64,000 nucleotides of DNA from Voacanga thouarsii (Eukaryota; Streptophyta; Magnoliopsida; Gentianales; Apocynaceae). Both the position numbers and the translations under genes were made by a program. A model generated the notes under the pieces. It did not search any database, was not told the origin of the DNA, and worked only from the letters and a program-made list of their open reading frames with translations. Location of the stretch: contig JANUWF010002208.1 in NCBI GenBank assembly GCA_026120185.1, positions 2,666,001 to 2,730,000 of the forward strand, given 5' to 3'. Within the stretch, counting starts at the first letter, position 1; the number at the start of each line of letters is the position of its first letter. Shown here in pieces: positions 36,027 through 48,499 of this stretch.

Positions 36027-37550
36027 TCAAAAATGGAAAATAAGTAAATAATGGGATTCTCCAAGTAATATAAGATGGCAGAAACTCATTCCAAATATCC
36101 AAGATCCTCTCCAAAATAAAGTTTCAAACGGTTTCCATTCACTTTGAATATCCCTTTCTCTAGATAAGAAACTTCTATGGCACCATAAGGAAAGACTTTG
36201 TCTACCATAAATGGCCCAGACCATCTTGACTTAAGCTTTTCAAGGAACAATCTTAGCCTTGAATTGTAGAGCAACACTTGATCACTCTGTCTGAATTCCT
36301 TGTTTGGTAAGATGTGCTTATCATGCCATTATTTGACTATCTCCTTAAGCACCTTATGATTCTCATAAGCTTTATTTCTGCACTCATCAAGCTCATTCAA
36401 TTGAAGGTATCACTTTGCACCTGTAGAATCAAGATCAAAGTTTACATACTTAATTACCTAAAATACTTTGTGTTCAATTTCTATAGGTAAATGGCAAGAC
36501 TTTCCATAAACTAATCTATAAGGAGTGGTGCCTAAATGAGTATTTATAAGAAGTTTTGTATGCCAAAGAATATCATCCAATTTCTTACTCCAATTCTTCC
36601 TTGTGTGATTGACTATCTTTTCCAAAATTCTTTTGAGCTCTCAATTAACTACCTCCACTTGGACATTGGTTTAAGGATGATATGAGGTTGCAAGTTTATA
36701 GCTAACACCTAAACGATTGAATATCTTTTCCAATTGTTTATTAAAAAAGATGCATTCTCCTATCACTTATAAGTACTTTAGAGATCCTAAATCGGGTGAA
36801 AAGTTTTTTAAGAAAGTGAACGACCACCCTAGCATCATTAGTTGGTAAGGCTTGTGCCTCAACCCACTTTGTCATATAATTAATAGCGACCAAGAAATAC
36901 TTGCAGCTAAAAGAATTAGGAAATGGTCCTATAACATCAATTTTCCAATAGTCAAATACCTCAAAAGCTTGAAATTTTGATAAAGACATCTGTTAAGCTT
37001 TATAAATATTACTTGTTTTTTGACACCTATCACAAATTTTCACAAACTTGTTCGCAGTCCTATTGGCTTGGTAATGACCACCAACGGGTCCTTCATGATA
37101 ATGGCAGAGAATATCTCGAGCTACAACTGGATCAACACATCTTCTAATAATTTGATTTGCACAAAAAAAAAAAAAGTCATCCAAAAAATAATACTTCATA
37201 TCTCAAAGAAATTTCTCTCTGTTATGGAGTATATTCTTTTAGGATTATCCCTACATCCAAATAATTAGTAAAATCTACAAACCACAGAGAAGGTGAAGTT
37301 TACTATCAATCCATAAAAGTTGCTTATTAGGAAAAGTATAATGAATCTTATCTCCTTTAATAGCTCTAAATAAGGATTATCTAATCTAGATAAATGATCT
37401 GCTACAAGATTTTTAACTCCCTTTTTATCTCTAAACTCCAAATCAAATTTCTATAAAAGCAACACCTATCTTAGAATCATGCTTAGCAAGAAGATATTTT
37501 AAAATGGAATGTTTAGTGTATACAATCACTTTAGATAAGCAAACACTATA
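36027..37550 (-). pseudogene. gypsy pol remnant: RNase H end and integrase
   Basis: Minus-strand order. 37550-37370: end of RNase H (KVIVYTKHSILKYLLAKHD, then a shifted FDLEFRDKKGVKNLVADHL block). 37199-36993: HHCC zinc-binding region of integrase (CHYHEGPVGGHYQANRTA, CDRCQKTSN). 36989-36741: integrase core with the first catalytic Asp in DVIGPFPNS and the second in LISDRRMHLF. Beyond 36741 the core decays. 36277-36086: C-terminal block [17 protein letters not shown] with [14 protein letters not shown]. Integrase would insert the DNA copy into chromatin; here multiple stops and frameshifts make it non-functional. Between the HHCC region and the core the usual spacing is shortened. Confidence 0.85.
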
Positions 37551-39141
37551 TGTTGGAATGCATGTCCTGTCCTCCAAACTTTGCATTTGATGTAAATTCG
37601 ATGACATAAATAAAAGTATTATTTTCAATAATGTTTATGTTCTTTTACTTTAATTTATAATGCACAATTTAAGTTGGAAAGGACTTATTGTGTTTAAGTA
37701 AGTGATTCATGTGAATAGAAGTCGTTCAAAGTAAGGTATGAATTATGGATTACTTAACACATAAATGACAATTTTTAGCTAGCTAATGAGAATGGAAATC
37801 TTATTAGGACAACGTTATTATACTATGAATTTTAAATGGGGAATGACTTACCTTTAGCCATTGAGTAGTCCTCTCATTTCATTGTATAAGTGTATTTAGA
37901 ATACGTAGAGTTGGACTCATAGTAGTAGTTTCTTAAAGTACTAAAATAGCAAAAACTTAAACTACTACTGCAACAGCGTGGACTGATACCCTATAGCTTG
38001 AGTATGGGTTAGTGGTCTAGTGAAGTTGGAAGTATATACTTTGATGTACTGTAGGTGAGATTCTATCGTAGGACTGATATACTTAAGTATTGAGTATCTG
38101 TGACTAATTAGTTAAGACATATTTATACAAGAGAGTTTCTATACTCCTATTACAATTATCGCCCTTTGTGACTATCCGAATAGTCTATAAATCTAGGGCT
38201 CTGAGAACATGACTTGGATATTTCCTTAAGAGTAGCTCCTTGGCAAAGTAGAAATATTTTAGGAATTCGTAGATAATTGGACTAGAGGTTTAAGGATGAT
38301 AGATGTATTTAAAGAGGCATTAGTACACTATTTCCTTTCTAAATGAACGGTATCACATAGAGGAGTATTTTAGTCATAACACCTATAGGTAAGAAATATT
38401 GATAAATGTAGCATTGTCTTTGGGGTCAATATTTTTTTATAGTGATAATAAAAATATTTAACATATAAAATACTTCTATTTATATAATAAAGGGTTTTTG
38501 GTCATTATAGTAGCTAAGGACGATATGTCTTTTGGTCATCGAAATAGCTCATAAGTCCTAATTAATTTTGGGTTGAGGAAATAGCCTTAAATAAAGATGG
38601 GTTTTATTTTATTCAATTAGCTTGATTTTATTATTGGGTTAGAATAAAATAAAAGGTTCAAAGAGGGAACAAATTAATTATCTGGTTTCGCTAGTTAATT
38701 AATTATTTCGGGTTTAAGCTTAAATTGAATAATTAGAATTAACTTATGGCTTAACTAGAAAAAGGCTTGAGAAATTATTTTAGTCCATTTGGGTTAATTA
38801 AATTATATATTTATGGGCTTTTATTAGTCCAAGAATAAATAAATAATTTAAGGCTGACTTAATAGATTGGACTAGGGATCCAAAAATTAGACCTAAGCCT
38901 AGTTCAGCTAGGGCTAGCTGAATTAACTAGGTGAGGCTTGCGCTTGATTTTGGAAACCTTAAGATAGACTTTTATTGTATATCGAGGATTCATTGAAGAA
39001 ATTAAGGCAAGTGTTGGTGGTTAGAAATCTTGAATAAGCTTGAAACAAGATATACGTTTTATCTTCTCTCAAAAAAAAAAAAAAAACCCTTTGGTTTTCT
39101 TCTTCCGTTAGAATGAAAAACACAGATTTTTTTTATATTGC
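37551..39141 (+). mobile_element. LTR related to 32535-34368, 3' end missing or replaced
   Basis: Starts TGTTGGAATGCATGTCC at the base where the gypsy RNase H frame breaks. It aligns by eye with the solo LTR at 32535 for ~1.4 kb (shared TTGTGTTTAAGTAAGTGA, GTAGTAGTTTCT and TTAGAATAAAATAAAAGG blocks). Similarity fades near 38960-39000 and the sequence meets another LTR at 39142. The left flank CTATA is not found on the right, so the 3' end was lost to a later event. Confidence 0.7.
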
Positions 39142-39574
39142 TGATAGGGGTTAAATTTACCTGTATTTTTCTAGTTATTTGGGGTTCTTTTGTGATACTT
39201 TTGATGTAATAACTAGTCATATTCCTTCCTATTTGATATTTTACCTTTAAAAAGGTATTTTGATGATTTTATACATAATATAGTAAAAAAATCCAAAATT
39301 GGGCCAAATAGTGTTAACTTGGCACTGGGTGGTATACTTGGGCCGGCCGGGGGTCACTTCTGAATGAACAGAGTAGAGTAGAATAACTTCGGAAGCATTT
39401 TAGGAAGGACCCAATGCCGGGTGTTCTTCCTAAACTGGCACTGGGTGTTGCTATTCATAAGGCGGCGAATTTCCTTTTCTAAGCAGATTCTGACAATTTC
39501 AGTTGGATTCTTTTAGGAACTCTTTCAACCACAAAAAATGACTCTTGTAGGAACTTTTTGGCAATTAGAACTCC

Positions 39575-39582
39575 TATAAATA
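39575..39582 (+). promoter_or_regulatory. Likely LTR TATA box
   Basis: TATAAATA lies ~430 bp into the gypsy LTR that starts at 39142 and is followed by a purine-rich leader-like segment. Role inferred from position. Confidence 0.4.
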
Positions 39583-42125
39583 TAAGAGAATAACATTGTA
39601 CAAAGTAATTTTCAATTCTTTAATGTAATATCTTTAGAAAACTCTTAGAGAAACACCAAGATTTAGGAGGATCAAAGGAGAATTCTTGGAGAAGAAGAGG
39701 AGGTTGCTCAAGATGTTTTCAAGGAAGAAGAAAAAAGCTTACTTGTCTATAAGTGATTTCTTTTTCTCTCCTTTGTAATTTATTGACAATTTAAGATTAA
39801 TATTTTAATTGTAACACCCCGCTACCTAGGCCCAACAGGGCCAGGAATATCGCCCGTTCAAAGGACAGGGAGTCTTTATAACTAGGACACATAATAAAGA
39901 TAAAACAATACTTTAAAATTTGAAACTTATTACAACCCAAAATTCATGAATAAATCCAAATTAAAAATTGTTCACTTTCAACTCCTAAAGCATTACATAA
40001 AATAAATTTTAGAATATCTTCCAAGGCAGGCAATAACTAGCTACTCATCCCCACAGTTGGATCGGCCTGAAATCATGGTAAAAAGGGTGATGAGATAAAA
40101 ATTTTAGTAAGTCCATGTATGCTTTGAGTGTTTAGTGAAAACAGTTCATGGATGCAAAGTGTAAGAACTTCATAAGAGAAATACTGGCAAGCAATAAACA
40201 ATAGTCAAAATCAAGAGTGGCGTTTTGGCTTTTCCAACCATACACGTACAATAAAATCAACCACTTAAAAAGAGTGGTCATGGGTTACCAAACGTTAGGC
40301 CCCATAACCATACAACGGTCGAATGCCACACTTTGTGCAGATCGACAAAAAGTAGGTGATCGGCCTATCGGGTAAGATACTCCTCATTCTCTACACCCAA
40401 ACAAACCGGTTGTCCATTCCAGCAACACACAGTCCACCTGATTGAAACTTGCTAGCTCGGACCGGCACGACCTACTGAATTGACATCTTATCCGGGAAGG
40501 ACTTACCCCTCAAATATGGCCACCTACTGAGAGACTTACCCTAACCCTTCAATGACTAGTCCTAGCAGTCTACCCTTATTGAGTACTCAACGTAATTTAT
40601 CCCACTTGGGAGAAAATTGAATAAAACAAAGCTCCACTTGAATTTGGCAATTAAGGATTCCCAAAGTTTGGAACAAAGCTGGTTTTAGAAAGAGTTTTAG
40701 GGTTTGAGTAAAAATTCTCATTGATTTTCAAATAATTTGTTTGACTGAAATGAGAAAGGAGACAATTCTCAATTGCCTTTACAGAAGTGAGTGTCCATGC
40801 ACTCCTTATTTGGCTTGCCATAGTAACCATTTTGTATAAAATAAGTTTTATGCAAGAGCTTACCTGATCCTTTGCTTGAGATAAAATAAAGATCTCCAAA
40901 AGCCGACCTAACCCTGCCTGGGGTAAACATAAGCCATAATTAAACTCAAGCCAAAATTTACTTTCACAAATAATCCTAACTCAACTTACTACAATCATGA
41001 CCCTAATGTCCCAAGCTTTAAAGCTAGATAATAAATAAAAAGGTTTATAAAATAAATCTAACTTGATATTAAAATAATTAGGGTTTGGGAAATAGGTACT
41101 AATAAGTTGAAGGTTTAAATCTTGCTATAAATAATTAGGATTTATTTGATGAAGGGTCCCAAGACCTAGATGGAATTATTTAAAATAATAATATATTAAT
41201 AATTAATTGTTAGAAAATAATTGGTAACTAAGATTAGTTGTAAGTAAATTTTAATGGATTTTGATTGAAAGATAATAAATAACTTTTAATAGTATTTATG
41301 AATACAAGACTTACAAAATTAATATTTTACCTATTATGAATATTTATATAAAAGGCTTTGTTTGATATTTTATATTTTCTATATATTTTATTTTATATAA
41401 TATCTATATATTTTATTTCTTTAATAAAATCCATTGTTTATTTGACTAAAATATCATTATTTTATATAAGTCCAAATCCATATTTCCCTAGGGTTTTCGA
41501 AATCACTAGAAGAAATTATAGTAATAATCATCTTATTGATGGAATAAAATTAGCCTATGGATAACAAGGTCATGATCATATTTCCTATTGCTAACCATAA
41601 TCATGAACATACACTCTACACCAATCAAAAAAACATCCAAATCATGAATAAAATATAGATCCATATCTACCAAGACATGATCCAAACTCTACTAATATAA
41701 ACATAATCATGGCCTTAACAAGAATACATGAACATAAACCTTAGTCCCCAAAGGTGACATAATCTCTAACATGCTTGATCATTCATACTACTCACGACAT
41801 GAAGACATGCAATAAACCCTAAAACGCCATACATTCAACTAAGAAAAATCAACTCATGCATCGATCCTATCTTCATCATACAAACACATTCATTCTCATG
41901 CTTCAATCACACCTCCATCACAAAACACATGATCAAACTTTATTCATAAACCATCCTTTTCCAAAACAACCTAGAGATATGAATCTAAGATTTAAAGAGA
42001 AGGTTGAATAGGCTTACTTAAATGATGACTACCTTGAAGTCGATCTAAGAGAATCCTCTCGCTAGGAAGGCTTGATCCATCCAAGGAGAAGAAGAAAAAT
42101 AGCCATGGTGGAAGTAACCATTCGG

Positions 42126-42128
<3 letters not shown>

Positions 42129-42167
<39 letters not shown>
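42129..42167. repeat. (GA)n microsatellite in long solo LTR copy 2
   Basis: Uninterrupted AG dinucleotides over ~39 bp, at the homologous site of shorter GA runs in copies 1 and 3. Confidence 0.9.
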
Positions 42168-42172
<5 letters not shown>

Positions 42173-43752
42173 AGAGTTCATTAGTATATACTCATCAAGG
42201 TCGAAGATGGAAGAAGATGGAGATGATTGATCATGCTTACCTTAAAGGTGTTCTTGAGCCTTCAAGAAAATTCTAGTTTTTTATCCAAAAATGAGAATTT
42301 GATTTTCGAGTTTGATGTTAAAAATTACAGGAATGGATTCACGAGAATGAATAGGTATAATCCGGAGTTTTTGGAGAAGATTGGAGTGGTTTTGGGTGGC
42401 CTTAGACGTGAGAATGGTAGTGGGTGTTCTTGGAGGTTTGGAGAGAATGGAGAGATTGGATGAAGGCTGGCCGAAATTCTATGGGGAAAGGGTGGCCGAA
42501 TTGTTTGAGGGTTTTGGTAATTGGATTTTCAGATTTGGGAGGGAAAGGAAAGCTGGATGTTTGAAATTCAAAAAGAACAATTTAAGGAATATTTTGGTAG
42601 CAAATATGGTAAGTAAATCTTTGATGATGGAGGTTCTTTGGAAGCTTCAATGGCCTGCTGCTTGGCTGGGATTTTTGCTGAGATGAAAGCTGTTTGAAGG
42701 AGCTTAAGGATGGCCGAAATTTGGTGTGCAATGGTGAAGGAATTTTCTGGTTGTTTGAGGGGTAAACAATGGTAGGTTGCTGAAATTTTGGACTTCAATT
42801 AATGGCTTGATTAGAGTGATTGATGGAGAGATTTTAGGAGCAGCCATGGACTGTTTTTTGAGTAGAATACTGGAGAAGATGATGAAGCTCAGTTCATGGC
42901 TGTTCAAGGTGACTTTGCACAGAAAAATGGAGGAAGTTTCGGACATGGGTGAAGAAAGAACAAAGCTAGAAATCTGATCAGTTTTTTTGCAAGTTTGCTG
43001 GAAATTTCTGGGTAGAATTTTCTGCCATGATTCATCCGGTTTGCTGCAGGTTTGAAAGGATGTTGAGAGGTCGTTTAAGGTTGGTTTCTAGCCTTCTTTA
43101 TGGAGGAAAAACAAGGTTGAATTATTGGTTGAAAAACTGGAAGAAACAGCTTGGTTTTTCGGGCTGTTAAGCTGCGAACTGCCCAGGATTTTTTTTCCTG
43201 GTTTGCACAGCTCTTAAGTAGTCCAGTTTTGGTTGGAATTTTCAGCCTTCAAGCTGAGTGAAATGGCCATTTTCCTGGCAGCATTTGAGAGGAAAAGATG
43301 GCTGAAATTTTCGACAATTGGACTGATCAAGAAGTTGGAAAAATTCTAGATTACTATATGAAGAAGATGAATACAACTAGGTTGGAGTTTAGGTTCAACC
43401 ATGGAGATTAATTCTCTTGGGAACCTTCCACAACTCCTCCCCATTTTCGGTCAAGAAGATACCTCACACTTAGACATTTTCGAATCTTCAAAGCCACAAA
43501 ACTTTGCTGAAATTTTCTGAAAACAAAATTGGTTTAGATAAATTGAACAACCTAATGGATTAAGAAGTAAGGAAAGCTAGAGATCAAGAAGGGTATGAAC
43601 CCCTTAGAAATTTTTGTAGGGCACAAGAGTAGGATTAGGACATTCCTTTCATGTCTCCCCTAGGACAATATTCCTACTCCTCCCTAAGACATGCAAGGGC
43701 CGAAAATAGCCTTCCTAAACAAAAATAAAATTTAATCATGCTAAAACTCAAT

Positions 43753-43815
43753 TGATGGAATTTGAACTCAAGACCTAGAGATTTATTCCAAAGCTCTAAC
43801 CACTAAACCACAACA
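43753..43815 (-). other. tRNA-like A-box/B-box segment inside long solo LTR copy 2
   Basis: On the minus strand, TGGTTTAGTGGTTAGAGC (identical to copy 1) is followed by GAGTTCAAATTCC at tRNA-like spacing, ~250 bp before the LTR end. Confidence 0.5.
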
Positions 43816-44643
43816 ACTCTTGTTCTTATTTTCTCTCCCAAATATTTTTCCTATTTAATCCTCAAGCTATCTCCCTATTTTCACCTAAAGCAAAAATCAC
43901 CATTTTGCCCTTCTTACTCTATCACCATAATTAAGCCATCGAGACTACAAATCATATATCCAAAGCACATAAAATCATACAAAAATATATTTATGCATGC
44001 AAGAAAATATGATATGCATCCCGACCCCTTTACTCTAAGGTTGGTTTTAGCTGGGGTTTCACATTAATTGTCTTTAGAAGATATTCTTTTAGATTCATAA
44101 TTTTGTGTTCATTACTATTCTTGGTATTTAATTACTTATTTTAATTAAGAAACTGATTAATTGATTCTTCTTGTTAACTTGCTTTAAAAGGGGTTAATTG
44201 TCAAGAACTTGGGTAATCAAAGATTAGTTGTTGATTGCTAGAATATAGATTCATTGGCTAATTTCATGCTTTAAATCACTAGAATATATGGATTTATATA
44301 AGGATTGATTTTAATGTATTCTTTGGATAAATTGGTTGAAATATAATATATTCACCAATTTAACTAGAAGATAGTGTTCCATGGATTTCAAATAAAGTAG
44401 GTCTATTTTAATCCTTCATGATGTCAAGATAATAATTAATTGGGAGAATAACTAATCAATCATTACTTTGTATTCAAGGATTTATATCTATTTAAATATT
44501 TTTTCTCCTTATTCTCACTCCTTGATTATCCTTGTGACTTTTTTTGTATGGCTTGATTTTCTCTAGTATATTAGGATAGTGTTTTATTTACCTCCATTCT
44601 TTCTTTTTTATTAGCTAAACAATAAAGATTTGAGTAAAGTAAG

Positions 44644-46148
44644 TGTTAGGATTCGTGGACTCCTAAACGCGAAAACATCCACGAATCCCTTCCGATGATC
44701 CAAGTAAACGATTAAGAAGATCTAAGATTTACAGAATTACCTCTCTTCTACGTAATCGAGATCATTCGATTTTGATTGTACTGTCGTACGTGCAACCCGA
44801 ACGATCACCAGATGCTGCAATGTGCAAACGTCCTCTATAGGTACACACGGCGAACTGACTCGTTACCCGAGAGTGCTAGCGCCTAGGGTTAGAGAGTTTT
44901 TTCTGGTGAATAGAGGCATAAAATTTTTCAACAGAACAGGACTATTGAGAAGACGGCTAAGGTTTTCTTAAAAACCCCGAATCTCTTAGAGTCCAAATCT
45001 AATAATATCTTATCATATTTTAATTTAAATTCAAATTAAATTAAAAATTGATATGATAAGATTCTGCCATTATCTCGATAATTTAACTAATTAATTTACC
45101 GAGTCAGATTCTTATAATCTGGACATCATCCAGATGTATCGAATGTGAACATATTTCCAGATTCATTGTATTTGGTAAATTTTCTAGGTTCGATTAACTT
45201 AAACATATTTTCAGATTCTTCGAATCTGGCTACCAGAAAAATAACCTAACAAGTTCGCTTATTGTGTGACCCTATAGCTTCATTTAACACTGGCAGTGTG
45301 CCTAAATCATATTTAAATGGCCCACAAGTTATAAGCGGTTTCTAGCAAAACATTATAACTATCTAGGTTAAATAAAGATCAGTGATCTTTTTGAACCAAA
45401 CGACAATTTTATATTTAGTCCTTTTGTCACATGATATTCAGATTAAGTATAAGGCACGAAACATGTCATCCTTATTAAGATTAATCAATTATTTCTTGAT
45501 TTCATAGTAGACTGTTCAAACAAATGATATCAATATCTTAGATTGATATATTTGAGCACGGCTATACATTTTAACAGTCTAACTTATCAAGAGGCCCATG
45601 TATATCTCTCCCATAATTGAGAGGGATAAATTCCTTCACTATCAATCATATTCCTCTCATTGATTTATTCTATATCCAAATAATTTATTATCTGGTTAAA
45701 GACAACTTTAGACAACGTTAAAATATAGAATTTATCAAGTAGGAAACTATAATGAATTTAAGTCGAAGGACTTTTAATATCATTGTGGCTAGAAAGCACT
45801 TATGACATGTTCCATGAAGTACTCTCACAGTGGGTCATGTCCAATACAATGTTCTCTAACATTTATTTATGTTTTGACTTAATATCACAAATATCCATGA
45901 CCAGTAAAACATAGCCATTTAGTCACAAACATACTAATCTTAATTTATTATTATTCCAATAATAATAATCGATCAGGGACTGTTTTAGAATAGTCATTGT
46001 ATTTATTGTTGGGTTTTACTATCAAGTCACGTACTTGATGACCACAAAACAAAATGCACTATTCATGGAAAGGAAAACCTCATATTATTATATAAAACAT
46101 AAAAACAATAGTATAAGTACAAATTAACTCTAGGGCATATCCCTAACA
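44644..46148 (+). mobile_element. Solo LTR, copy B of the TGTTAG...CTAACA 1.5-kb family
   Basis: 1505 bp starting TGTTAGGATTCGTGGACTCC and ending ATCCCTAACA, with the perfect target duplication GTAAG (44639-44643 and 46149-46153). It matches copy A at 8061-9548 along the full length. It is inserted in the downstream part of the gypsy LTR at 39142-46312. No internal domain is present. Confidence 0.92.
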
Positions 46149-46312
46149 GTAAGGTAGGAGCCTAAATTCTTGTGAATTCGATACTTGCTATTCCATTTAT
46201 TATATGATATGTATACTTGCCCGTATATGTGGTTTTAGTGATTAGCATTTTAATTAAAACTTGATTGTGGACTTTGTTGATAATATTTTTTTACACGAAA
46301 AAATACGCATCA

Positions 46313-47017
46313 ACTACTTGTTAGTATATTGTCCAAGAAAAAAAGACCAAAATTTCCTGCCCACTTTGCTGTTACCGGTATGATTAGGCAGGGAGCTATT
46401 TTGAAAAATCAAGAGCCATTTGCTCATGCGCAAGAGCCAAAGACTTGTAGGATTTTCTCCAGAATCCTCAAGACAAACAACGATGGTTGAGCCAAGCACT
46501 TCCACATAGCCTAAGTAGTCAAAGGTTATTTCAAAACATAGAGGCAAATTTTTTTAAAAGCTTCCACTGCTGTTTTACGTTATTTTTTAGTTTTGTTTTG
46601 CCACGATCCACTTTCAAGTAGTATCAAAGTAGTGTTTTATTAGCAAACTTAGATGCATGCTTAGGATAATAAAATAAGCAACTTGAATTGTTGTTTGTTG
46701 CCTAAGATCCCTCGTGATTTTTTGGTATGGGTAGAAGCTTTGTAAGCCTTGCAAGTGGAGGCATAGGTTTCTGCAACTCTCTATAAATATTTTCATGGTT
46801 TTCTTAGATATTTCATGTAAACCCATAAAATCGGGCATAGGTGTTTGGTTTTTGGTTAAGATTCAATATATTTGAATTCTTGTAACAAGATGTACCTGTC
46901 AACATCAAAATTTAAAAAGAAAAGCGAAAGAAAAATTGTAGAGGAGTTTTTTCAGTGTCTAGATCAAAAAGACAAAGTAATGCGAAGATCCAAAAAGAAG
47001 ACGGCCCAGGAGATTGC
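46313..47017. other. Unassigned sequence between LTR blocks
   Basis: A 77-codon minus-strand frame (46547-46314) is less AT-rich than its surroundings but unrecognised. AGTAGTATCAAAG at 46617-46629 faintly recalls a tRNA-Met primer-binding site but is too degenerate to call. A short basic plus-strand frame begins at 46872. Confidence 0.3.
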
Positions 47018-47190
47018 TAGGCTACCCGGGGAAGAAGTCCTAGGCAGCCAGGGAACTCAAAACTGCCTAGGGAACCTCTTAGGGGGCCTAGGGTGGTCCT
47101 AGGGAGCTATAGGCTGCCCAGGGAACCTCCCAGGAAGCCTAGGGAAGCCTTAGGCAACCCAGGGAGGTTGTAGGTGGCCCGGGATAGATG
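47018..47190. repeat. GC-rich degenerate CCTAGGG/CCCAGGGA repeat tract
   Basis: A striking run of short, imperfect repeats built on CCTAGGGAAC, CCCAGGGAACC and GGCAGCC, with a period of roughly 15-25 bp. It is far richer in G+C than anything nearby. It opens a short Gly/Leu-rich frame that looks incidental. Confidence 0.7.
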
Positions 47191-48499
47191 CGAGGGCCAG
47201 TTTGGTTCATTTTGGGATCTGGAAGTAAATCAAGTCGGTTCGTGGAATATTCTAAAGAGCTATAAAATTTTTCTATGTAATTTTTCATTTTCTTTTTGGT
47301 CCCATACCACACGAGGTTACTTTATGCAATAGCAATATTTTGTGAATATTTTGCATGTAAAAAGTAGTAAACAGGATTAGGATTATACAAGACCATTGAT
47401 TAAATTAAATTAATGTATTTAATCTATTATTTGATCACTTAGGATTTAAAGGATAAAAAGTGCATGAAAAATGTTTATAAATTTTCGAGCATGTTTTTTC
47501 CTTTTTATCTAAGTACACGTTTTTCTTAAGACCAAAGTCTTGATAAATTTTGGACAAAGGAAATATATATATTTTTTAAATTAAATTTTTTTAGCTTGGA
47601 ACAAAATTAATCCATGATTATTCTCTTAAAGTTTATTATCTTTGATATAGAGAATATTTGAATTTAGACATTTTATAAGTTAATGGCAAACTAATTTAAT
47701 TAGTTTTTAATGACAACATTTTTTGTCAAAAAATAAGAGACCAAAGTCTCTAGAAAGTTTTATAGAAAATGTTTTTGAAATTATTAAGTTCTTAACTTAA
47801 ATAAAATTAATCTATGGTAAATCTCTCAAAGGATATCAATCTTGACATAAAGATTTTTTTGGATTTAAATACTTTATGTGAGTTAAGGAAATACTTAATG
47901 AATTTTTTCAAAAGGATATTTTTCTAGAAAACCCTTATTTTAAAAGACTAAGTAGGAGAGGGGTTCCAATGGTCCCACGGCTTCTATCACGATCCATGTT
48001 AGAGATCATAGGTCTCTTCGTGTAATCTTAGGAGTGAATTCGTGTGGGATGGAGATTCCACAAAGATCTAGAACTAATAGATAGATATAATTGATGCCCA
48101 GGATACGTACTGTGATTGACTAGCCTACATTGGAAGTCATAGTGCGAAGCCTATCTATAGGAAATGAGAAGAAATGGTCATTCCATTGATGAAATTATCT
48201 TCTAAATTACTACCTAGAATAGTAGTCAATTAGTGGTGGTTAATACACTTAACTTAGAAATTTGTTAATCTTCCCAAGAAGGTATATTAGTTTTTCTATG
48301 AGCGAAATTAATCATGATATAGATAATAGTGATAGGGTTAGCTATTATCAGTTTTAATATGAGAATAAAGTACACCAATTATTTGTTTAAATTTACATCA
48401 ACTAAGAATCATTTTAGTCTTTGAATTTTACAAATGATCGATGGTGGTCCTTTCAGTCATTTGTCCCTTATTCTCTGAAAGAATAAGCTAATAGGTCCA
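47191..48499. other. AT-rich non-coding with an internal ~205-bp duplication
   Basis: Apart from the tandem repeat at 47528-47945 there is no recognisable feature. The region may be the degraded LTR or leader of the Copia remnant that follows, but no PBS was found. Confidence 0.35.
47528..47945. repeat. ~205-bp tandem duplication, diverged
   Basis: Two successive units share AGACCAAAGTCT, AAAATTAATC.ATG, TCTCTTAAAG-like and GAATTTAGACATTTTAT-like blocks in the same order, at an offset of ~203-205 bp. Confidence 0.55.

Larger units (their letters stand above)
31255..37550 (-). mobile_element. Ty3/gypsy element (Tat/Athila-like), minus strand, 5' part missing
   Basis: Read on the minus strand, the order is RNase H end, integrase, a long 3' non-coding region, a polypurine-type tract and the 3' LTR (31255-34709). 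The LTR's left boundary cuts the hAT gene; the flanking five bases are ACTCT (31250-31254). The 5' LTR, gag, protease, RT and most of RNase H are absent, because another LTR starts exactly within RNase H at 37551. A second piece of the same family (5' LTR plus leader) lies at 57451-59540, in plus orientation. Confidence 0.82.
39810..44063 (+). mobile_element. Very long solo LTR, copy 2, 4254 bp, target duplication TTAAT
   Basis: Starts TGTAACACCCCGCTACCTAG and ends CTGGGGTTTCACA, with TTAAT at 39805-39809 and 44064-44068. It is colinear with copies 1 and 3 across its length. It includes the GC-richer block near 40370-40560 (ACCGGTTGTCC, GAGTACTCAACGT), the GA tract and the tRNA-like segment. 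It has no retrotransposon genes and sits inside the gypsy LTR at 39142-46312. Confidence 0.9.
39142..46312 (+). mobile_element. gypsy-type LTR (TGATAGGGG...CGCATCA) with two nested solo LTRs
   Basis: Outside the nested copies (39810-44063 and 44644-46148) the remaining ~1.4 kb reads as one LTR. It starts TGATAGGGGTTAAATTTACC, has a TATA box and a transcribed-leader-like purine-rich stretch, and ends AAATACGCATCA. Its tail (GAATTCGATACTTGC ... ACTTGCCCGTATA) is typical of long-leader Ty3/gypsy LTRs. No PBS or gag follows and no 5-bp duplication matches (ATTGC left, ACTAC right). It is therefore a solo LTR with altered flanks or an LTR left by recombination with another element. Confidence 0.6.

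Noticed and set aside
39118..46337. TATATTG as a 7-bp target duplication around the gypsy LTR (39134-39140 and 46331-46337)
   Set aside because: It would give an element without TG...CA ends and a 7-bp duplication atypical for LTR elements; probably coincidence in AT-rich DNA.
46617..46629. AGTAGTATCAAAG as a second Copia primer-binding site
   Set aside because: Too many differences from TGGTATCAGAGC and no LTR end directly before it.
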